This document shows, piece after piece, positions 1-5,112 of a stretch of 5,112 bases of DNA. The translations under genes were made by a program, and so were the position numbers. Position 1 is the stretch's first letter. The number at the start of each line of letters is the position of its first letter. The stretch comes from DATLYH01 sp035575035. GTDB taxonomy: Bacteria; Planctomycetota; Planctomycetia; Gemmatales; Gemmataceae. The notes under the pieces were generated by a model. That model was not told the DNA's origin. It worked only from the letters and a program-made list of their open reading frames with translations, and ran no database searches. The stretch spans positions 1-5,112 of the forward strand of contig DATLYH010000164.1 in assembly GCA_035575035.1 (NCBI GenBank). The letters are read 5' to 3'.

Positions 1-402
1 GGTCACGATGTCCCGTACCGACCCCAGCCGGTCCGGCAAGTACCAGGCTGCCTCCCCGCTGGCATCGATCCGGGCAAAGACCGCATCCACCGCATCCAGG
101 TAGAGGCGTCGCGTTGTCAAAGAGCTGTTGCCGTCCAGGTCAGCCCAGACGTTCGCCCCGTCGTAGGCGAAGCGGGTTACCTGGGCGGGCTGGGGGCCGG
201 CCCCGTCGGGGTCCACGGTCTTCTCGATCCGTCGTCCCCAGACATCATACGTGTAGTCGGCCCGCAGCAGCAAGGCGCCGCCGTCGGCCTGCCGCCGCTC
301 CGCCCAGACCAACTGATTACGGTGGTCGTAACCGTAGGTCTCGCCGGTGGTGCAGAGTCGCGAACTGGTAAATACGATTGAAAAACCTGGGAGCCGGTTC
401 CA
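1..402 (-). pseudogene. RHS/YD-repeat protein fragment, 5'-truncated, continues past the left edge
   Basis: The minus-strand frame from a stop at 403-405 to the window edge encodes YD-repeat sequence of the RHS family. Visible blocks are TYGYDHRNQL (about 336-308), a TYDVWGRRIEK repeat (about 255-220), then FAYDGANVWADLDG and the hallmark YLPDRLGSVRDIV (42-4). RHS proteins are large secreted or surface beta-shell proteins that often carry a toxic or variable C-terminal tip; the tip, if present, lies outside the window. RHS-like sequence begins only at about position 350, directly after non-RHS residues, and the frame has no ATG or GTG before it. A whole RHS protein is normally over a thousand residues, so this looks like a decayed or rearranged 3' piece. 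I checked the other two minus frames between 360 and 480 and saw no upstream YD repeats, so a simple single frameshift does not explain it. Family assignment is confident; pseudogene status is inferred. Confidence 0.72.
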
Positions 403-723
403 TCAGGCCGGGGTGGTCGCTGCCCCGGCTTGTGTGTTATTGGGACTCCGGCGGGTGGCAAAATCGGCGGCAACGGCGTGTTTCAGGCGGTAGCGGCTCC
501 AGGGCTGCCGGTCGTCCTCGGCGCAGGGCTGAAGCGTCTCCGAAGAATTGATGAAAGCCCTTCTTCTGAAAGAGGACCATCTGCGGAAACCAAGTCGATG
601 ACGGCCCTAGCAAGGCGCCGGAATACCCAAGGATTAGACCCTATCTCCCCATGTGCCCCCAATCCGCCCTGGCCATGGCCAGAGTACCTCGTCCAGGTGG
701 GCCCCTCGGAAACCCGCCCGCGC
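403..723. other. intergenic stretch with no convincing gene
   Basis: These 321 bases separate the kinase stop codon from the RHS remnant. Short open frames exist on both strands, for example a 47-codon minus frame at 437-580 and a 16-codon plus frame at 551-601, but none has a Shine-Dalgarno or recognisable family sequence. Base composition is somewhat less GC-extreme than in the flanking genes, as expected for non-coding or degraded DNA. No intrinsic terminator with a T-tract is visible downstream of the kinase. It may contain the breakpoint that truncated the RHS gene. Confidence 0.5.
669..682. repeat. 14-bp perfect palindrome downstream of the kinase
   Basis: CTGGCCATGGCCAG is a perfect palindrome with no spacer, lying 41 bases beyond the kinase stop codon. 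It could be a dimeric protein-binding site, but with no loop and no T-tract it is a poor terminator. Chance occurrence is possible in GC-rich DNA. Confidence 0.3.
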
Positions 724-2358
724 CTACGGCCGGACATCGTTGGAAGAGCCGTCGCCGGCCGGCACGACGGCCGTCCGCTCTGCCTCGGCGCCAAGCCGGC
801 GGAGGTGCAAGCCGATGACCGTCAATGTCGCACCCCAGATCAGGCCGAAGATCAGCGGCCCCAACTCCAGCTGCAGCGCCATCCCAACCGCCGTCACGAA
901 GAACACCAGGCCGATGGCATAGCAGCGGCCCCAGTAGCCGCCCCCCATGATGAAGAATCCCATCCCGGCCAGGACGGTCGAGGCCGGGTAGAGCAGCAGG
1001 TCCTCCCAGCGCGCCGGGGCGGATGGTCCCGGTTGCAGGACCCCTCCCCGCGCCAGCACCCCGACGATGAGCCGGACGGTCGGGAAGGCGACCAGGTAGC
1101 CGAGCCAGATCGACCAGAGCTGCCGCTCCGCCGCGCTGGTCGGCAGCACCGGCCCAATGCGGCAGCGCCAGAACACCAGACCGAGGAGTGCGAACTGGGC
1201 GCAGCGCGTCAGCCAGTCCAGCCAGACCGGTTGGCCCGTCTGCACCAGCACGAAGCTGGTCAGGTGGGCTGTCAGGATGATCGCGGCGAACCAGAACAGC
1301 ATGGTGCCCCAGGCCCGGAATTCGACGTCGTGATGGCTGCGCTGCAAGGTGCGGGCCAGCCGGCCGAGCACATCGAAGCTGCGGGCGCTGATCGACTCGC
1401 CTTCGAGGAAACGGTGCAGATCATCGGCCAGGGCCAGGGCGCTGCTGTAGCGGTTGCGCGGGTCCTTCTCCAGGCATTTCAGGCAAATGGTCTCCAGGTC
1501 GCGGTCCACCATCGGGTTGAGCAGCCGGGGCGGCACCGGCTCCTGTTCGATCACTTGCAGCAGGGTGTCCAGCGCCGTCTGGGCGCGGAAGGGGGCCCGG
1601 CCGGTGAGCAGCTCGTAGAGGATGGCGCCCAGGGCGTAGACGTCGGTAGCCGGGCCGATATCGCGGCGCTTGCTGCTGGCCTGCTCGGGGGCCATGTAGC
1701 TGGGCGTCCCCAGGATGGCGCCGCTGGCGGTCTGCCCCTGCGGCCGGTCGAGGCGTTTGGCCAGGCCGAAGTCAGTGATCTTGGGGGTGCCATCAGCCGT
1801 CAGCAACACGTTGGCCGGTTTCAGGTCGCGGTGGATGATGCCGGCCTGGTGGGCGGCGTGGACGGCGCGGGCGAGCGTCTCGACCAGGCGGGCGGCCTGG
1901 CGGGTCGGCCAGGGGGTGCCGTCGAGCCGGTCGGCCAGGCTGCCGCCGGGACAGAACTCCAGGCTGAAGAACGGCAGCCCGCCCTGTTCGCCGACATCGT
2001 AGATCTGCACGATATGCGGATGCTGTAGCCGGGCGATGGCCTCCACCTCGGTGCGGAAGCGGGACCGTTCGGTCTCGTCCGCGTGGCCGCCGGCCAAGAT
2101 CATCTTCAGCGCCACCAGCCGGCCGAGGCTGGTCTGTCGGGCCTTGTAGACGACTCCCATGCCGCCGCGCCCCAGCTCCCCGAGCACCTCGTAGCCGGGG
2201 ACGTTGACCCGGTCGGCAATCGGGGACAGACCTGGCGCCGCGTCGGGAGGCGCGAGCGTGGGCGGGGCGGCCGGCGGGTCGTATGCCACGGTCGGCGCCG
2301 CGGCCGCGGCCGACTGGGAGGCGGGGGCCTCGCGGTGGCGGTCGGGGTCGGTGTTCAT
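724..2358 (-). CDS. Hanks-type serine/threonine protein kinase with C-terminal multi-pass membrane domain
   Basis: A 544-residue PknB-like kinase predicted to phosphorylate Ser/Thr on cytoplasmic partners. Residues 1-52 are a low-complexity Ala/Pro-rich leader. The kinase domain spans about 56-318: glycine loop GRGGMG (63-68), VALK lysine K85, probable helix-C Glu E104, catalytic HRDLKPAN (176-183, D178), DFG (196-198), activation loop ending in GTPSYMAPE (217-225), D239, and R303 near the domain end. All catalytic residues are intact and the HRD arginine marks it as RD-type, so activation-loop phosphorylation is likely. After about 345 come roughly six hydrophobic segments (about 350-372, 382-398, 414-436, 454-474, 479-496, 499-518) with short loops and a polar tail. 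There is no PASTA, TPR or WD40 sensor. The open frame continues 52 codons upstream, but the ATG at 2358 has an ideal AGGAG seven bases before it, and the added residues look like translated intergenic DNA. It sits 164 bases after moxR on the same strand. Confidence 0.93.
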   Translation of the reverse strand: MNTDPDRHREAPASQSAAAAAPTVAYDPPAAPPTLAPPDAAPGLSPIADRVNVPGYEVLGELGRGGMGVVYKARQTSLGRLVALKMILAGGHADETERSRFRTEVEAIARLQHPHIVQIYDVGEQGGLPFFSLEFCPGGSLADRLDGTPWPTRQAARLVETLARAVHAAHQAGIIHRDLKPANVLLTADGTPKITDFGLAKRLDRPQGQTASGAILGTPSYMAPEQASSKRRDIGPATDVYALGAILYELLTGRAPFRAQTALDTLLQVIEQEPVPPRLLNPMVDRDLETICLKCLEKDPRNRYSSALALADDLHRFLEGESISARSFDVLGRLARTLQRSHHDVEFRAWGTMLFWFAAIILTAHLTSFVLVQTGQPVWLDWLTRCAQFALLGLVFWRCRIGPVLPTSAAERQLWSIWLGYLVAFPTVRLIVGVLARGGVLQPGPSAPARWEDLLLYPASTVLAGMGFFIMGGGYWGRCYAIGLVFFVTAVGMALQLELGPLIFGLIWGATLTVIGLHLRRLGAEAERTAVVPAGDGSSNDVRP

Positions 2359-2365
2359 GGGGCTT

Positions 2366-2370
2366 CTCCT
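2366..2370 (-). promoter_or_regulatory. ribosome binding site of the kinase gene
   Basis: The minus strand reads AGGAG, then seven bases, then ATG (2358-2356). This decides the kinase start over the longer frame beginning at 2514. A TATACG hexamer lies about ten bases further upstream (about 2374-2379), but I see no good -35 partner, so a dedicated promoter is not claimed. Confidence 0.75.
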
Positions 2371-2443
2371 GGGCGTATAGGCCCTCGCAATGGACCTGAG
2401 ACCGAACCCGTTATCCCGCGGCGAGGGTGGTAGGCCCACCTCA

Positions 2444-2495
2444 TAGCGCCAAGCGGCCGTGCTTGGGGACTGACCAGCCAGGCCGCTCGGCGCTA
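2444..2495 (-). repeat. inverted repeat / stem-loop between moxR and the kinase gene
   Basis: The 15-base arm at 2444-2458 (TAGCGCCAAGCGGCC) pairs with 2481-2495 (GGCCGCTCGGCGCTA) at 14 of 15 positions, the exception being able to form a wobble pair on one strand, with a 22-base loop. It begins 27 bases after the moxR stop in the direction of transcription. It could end or attenuate moxR transcription or protect the 3' end of the message. No T-tract follows, so an ordinary intrinsic terminator is not assured. The arms are seen directly; the role is inferred. Confidence 0.55.
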
Positions 2496-2522
2496 CGGGC
2501 AAGGGCACTCCCACCGCGGGTA

Positions 2523-3525
<1,003 letters not shown>

Positions 3526-3536
<11 letters not shown>

Positions 3537-4794
3537 GGAACACCTCGGCTTGGAACTGGTCAAATGCCTGGGTCCAGGCGAGCAGCTGCCGCTCCGACAC
3601 GTCGCCTTTGTGCAGCGCCAGGGTGCCGCGCAGCAGCCCCTGCAAGCGCTGGGCCGACGCCTCCGGGTGGCGCTGCCGCCAGGCAGCCAAGATCTCGGCC
3701 GGCAGGGCGGTGCGGCGCAGGCGGAGGTGGCGGGTCAGCGCCGTCAGGAAGCCGCGGGCCAGGGTGCGGGCCAGCAACCGCCGGGCGCCGGAGCGCTGGT
3801 AGATGCGGGCCACAGCGGAGGCATAATCAACCGCGTCGGCCCGCCCCAGCCGCGGCCCCCTCACCCCACCCTCTCCCCCCGCGGGGGGAGAGGGTGGGGT
3901 GAGGCTCACTCTCCCCTCTCCCCCATCGGATGGGGGAGAGGGGAGGGTGAGGGGGGGCCCCAACCGCACGGCCGCCGCCCAGACCGCCACCAGCACCGCC
4001 AGCAGTACCGGCAAGAGCGCCCACTGCTGGCCGTGGTGGCGCAAATAACCCCAGAAGCCGCCGCCACCACGCAGGCCGTGATGGTATTCGTCGAAGTAGA
4101 CCCGGCCATCATGCGCGTGCAGGGCGGCAACATTGTACAGGAACATGACGTTGTCCGCACGGGACAGGCCGCGCAGCGTCAACAGCGACGGATCGGCCAC
4201 CACCAGGACCCGGCCCTTGCCGCGCGGCAGGAGCACCGCCCCGGGTTGCTCGTTGACCCACCACAACGGCAGCGCCCCGGGGGCCCGGACGGCATCGCGC
4301 CCCTCGACGATCATCTCCGCGATCCCCTCGGTGTAGCCGCCCGCCTCGCTGACCTCGACCGCCTGGGGCATGCCGGCCGCCCCGCTGCCGTCGGCGGTGA
4401 GCATGACGTTCAGGGCGCGATGCAGGCCGTTGATCTGCCGGCCGCAGAGAAGCAGAGTATTCCCCCGCTCCACCCAGTTGAGCAGGGCGCGGACCTCGGT
4501 ATCGGAGAGGTCGGGTTCGTCGCCGGGTATCAGTGCGGTGCCGCTCGGCTCGACCAGGATCAAGAGGCCCTGGTGGCGGCCGGGCTCGATGGGACGGGTC
4601 AGCGCGACCGGCTCCCAGCCGAGTTTGCGCAGCAAGCGGGCGCACTCGATCAGGCCGTCTCGTTCCGCCGAGTAGACGGAGTAAGGAGGAAAGCCTTTCC
4701 CCGCCTCGACGCGGACCAACAGCACGAACACCACAGCGGCGCCAAAGAGGCCGAACAGAAGCAGGACCAGGAGCCAGGCGAAGAGACGGGTCAT
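3526..4794 (-). CDS. DUF4350 domain-containing membrane protein with an in-frame repeat insertion
   Basis: A 422-residue protein of the DUF4350 type commonly encoded beside MoxR. Residues 5-27 form an N-terminal TM anchor. Residues about 37-225 are the GATase/GldG-like DUF4350 region: SVYSAERDG near the start, RALLNWVERGNTLLL (102-116), VADPSLLTLRGL (199-210), DNVMFLYNVA (214-223) and the characteristic FDEYHHG (234-240). A second TM lies at about 258-278. A Pro/Gly/Glu-rich segment at about 282-312 is encoded by two DNA palindromes and looks inserted. The rest (about 318-422) is a charged helical C-terminal domain, presumably cytoplasmic. The biochemical role of DUF4350 is not established; a membrane partner of MoxR is the usual inference. 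The ATG at 4794 lacks a close Shine-Dalgarno, but a small ORF with a good one ends one base before it. The 3' end overlaps moxR, indicating an operon. Confidence 0.9.
3859..3904. repeat. 46-bp perfect palindrome inside the DUF4350 gene (unit 1)
   Basis: Left arm 3859-3880 and right arm 3883-3904 are exact reverse complements (22 bases each) around a self-complementary GC. The arms are made of C-rich CTCACCCCACCCTCT-type sequence. On the coding strand the unit is translated as part of a LTPPSPPAGGEGGV segment. The pattern matches the CTCACCC...CTCCCC palindromic interspersed repeats often seen between genes in GC-rich bacteria. It abuts unit 2 with no spacer. Confidence 0.9.
3905..3951. repeat. 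47-bp near-perfect palindrome inside the DUF4350 gene (unit 2)
   Basis: Arms 3905-3927 and 3929-3951 (23 bases each) match at 22 positions around a single central G at 3928. The one mismatch (T3910 against G3946) would be a wobble pair on the plus strand. It encodes LTLPSPPSDGGEGRV, closely resembling the peptide of unit 1, so the two are diverged copies of one repeat family in tandem. Together the units make 93 bases, exactly 31 codons, so the frame is preserved. Confidence 0.88.
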
Positions 4795-4795
4795 G

Positions 4796-4861
4796 TCAGG
4801 CGCTGCCGCTCACTCCCGCGGCCGGAACAGTGCCGAGCCTCACGATGACACAGTTTAGCAT
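4796..4861 (-). CDS. possible 21-codon leader ORF upstream of the DUF4350 gene
   Basis: ATG at 4861-4859 is preceded by AGGAG with a seven-base spacer. The frame encodes MLNCVIVRLGTVPAAGVSGSA and stops at TGA 4798-4796, one base before the DUF4350 ATG. The DUF4350 gene has no good Shine-Dalgarno of its own, so translation of this leader could deliver ribosomes to it. The peptide resembles no family I know. It is too short for coding statistics, and the start overlaps a -10-like motif that, if used, would place the start of transcription downstream of this ATG. Confidence 0.3.
   Translation of the reverse strand: MLNCVIVRLGTVPAAGVSGSA
4852..4860 (-). promoter_or_regulatory. possible extended -10 element upstream of the DUF4350 gene
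   Basis: The minus strand reads TGCTAAACT, matching the extended -10 form TGnTAnnnT. It stands out as AT-rich in a very GC-rich region and would start transcription about 50 bases before the DUF4350 ATG. No convincing -35 hexamer lies 16-18 bases upstream, so this is weak. It competes with the leader ORF interpretation at the same place. Confidence 0.25.
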
Positions 4862-4980
4862 CACCGATCTCCTGCTGGAACCCCTGGCCCACCGCCTCCC
4901 GCTACCCGCTGGGGACCATCAGGAACCTCAGCACGGTCACCGCGCTGGGACGCTTGTACCCGAACTCCCGTCCGGCCGGC

Positions 4981-5112
4981 TCAGAGCGTCCAGGGTTTGC
5001 GGTATTCCTTGCGGAGGAAGCGATCGGCATCCGGCGCGTTCCTCGCCCGAAGGGCCTGGGCGTCCCAGTCCAGCGGCTGACCCAACCGATAGGCGACATT
5101 CCCCAACAACAC
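4981..5112 (-). CDS. Gfo/Idh/MocA-family oxidoreductase, C-terminal end only
   Basis: The last 43 codons of a gene that starts beyond the right edge, ending at TGA 4983-4981. The tail begins LLGNVAYRLGQPLDWD, continues with an Ala/Arg-rich stretch and ends FLRKEYRKPWTL. This order (LGN-A-R-G, then LDWDA, a few polar residues, then L(R)REYR..W) is the C-terminus of the large planctomycete Gfo/Idh/MocA oxidoreductases, NAD(P)-dependent enzymes acting on sugars or sugar derivatives, often exported by a Tat signal. The cofactor domain is outside the window, so substrate and catalytic residues cannot be assessed. The 186-base gap and unrelated function suggest it is not part of the DUF4350-moxR operon, though no clear terminator separates them. 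Confidence 0.82.
   Translation of the reverse strand: MLLGNVAYRLGQPLDWDAQALRARNAPDADRFLRKEYRKPWTL

Noticed and set aside
437..580. Minus-strand 47-codon ORF between the kinase and RHS fragment
   Set aside because: There is no Shine-Dalgarno and the second half is Arg/Pro-rich low-complexity translation typical of non-coding GC-rich DNA.
551..601. Plus-strand 16-codon ORF starting MKALLLKE, resembling the N-terminus of zinc-type alcohol dehydrogenases
   Set aside because: Only about eight residues resemble the family, no Shine-Dalgarno precedes it, and nothing dehydrogenase-like follows in any plus frame.
430..2028. 532-codon open frame on the plus strand
   Set aside because: It lies antisense to the kinase gene, has biased Gln/Arg/Ala/Gly-rich composition and no family features. 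It is explained by GC-rich codon bias of the minus-strand gene.
2359..2514. 52-codon N-terminal extension of the kinase
   Set aside because: The extension has no homology-like content, contains the stem-loop region, and the downstream ATG at 2358 has a perfectly spaced AGGAG.
3859..3951. Possible CRISPR-like or terminator array
   Set aside because: There are only two units with no spacers, they are full palindromes, and they lie within a clearly coding frame with no T-tract.
4902..5099. 65-codon minus-strand ORF overlapping the oxidoreductase end
   Set aside because: It is out of frame with the recognisable Gfo/Idh/MocA C-terminus and has Arg/Pro/Ser-rich shadow composition.

Overview
The window reads as a fragment of a GC-rich planctomycete-like chromosome (Gemmataceae-type is my guess). 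The inference rests on gene content: a Hanks-type serine/threonine kinase with a multi-pass membrane tail, the C-terminus of a Gfo/Idh/MocA oxidoreductase with a WDA...RKEYRKPW-type tail common in planctomycetes, an RHS/YD-repeat fragment, and a DUF4350-MoxR pair. No marker gene fixes the taxonomy. Every supported gene lies on the minus strand, so transcription runs from the right edge to the left edge.

Layout from right (upstream) to left (downstream). 4981-5112 is the last 43 codons of the oxidoreductase. 4795-4980 is a short intergenic stretch holding a 21-codon leader ORF with a good Shine-Dalgarno and an extended -10-like motif. 3526-4794 encodes a two-TM DUF4350 protein whose linker after the second TM contains two abutting long palindromes (3859-3951) translated in frame. 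2523-3536 (or slightly longer) encodes a MoxR-family AAA+ ATPase overlapping the end of the DUF4350 gene. 2359-2522 is intergenic, with a 15-bp-arm stem-loop and the kinase ribosome binding site. 724-2358 encodes the kinase. 403-723 has no convincing gene. 1-402 contains a 5'-truncated RHS-repeat reading frame running off the window.

Functionally, DUF4350 and MoxR are a recognised pair: a membrane-anchored protein with a GATase-like periplasmic/extracytoplasmic domain and a chaperone-like ATPase that usually acts with DUF58/VWA partners. The DUF58 gene usually found just after MoxR is not here, and a membrane kinase follows instead on the same strand. Whether the kinase works with the pair is only suggested by position. 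The most unusual feature is the coding palindrome pair inside the DUF4350 gene. I see no clear evidence of a wholly new defence or mobile system.
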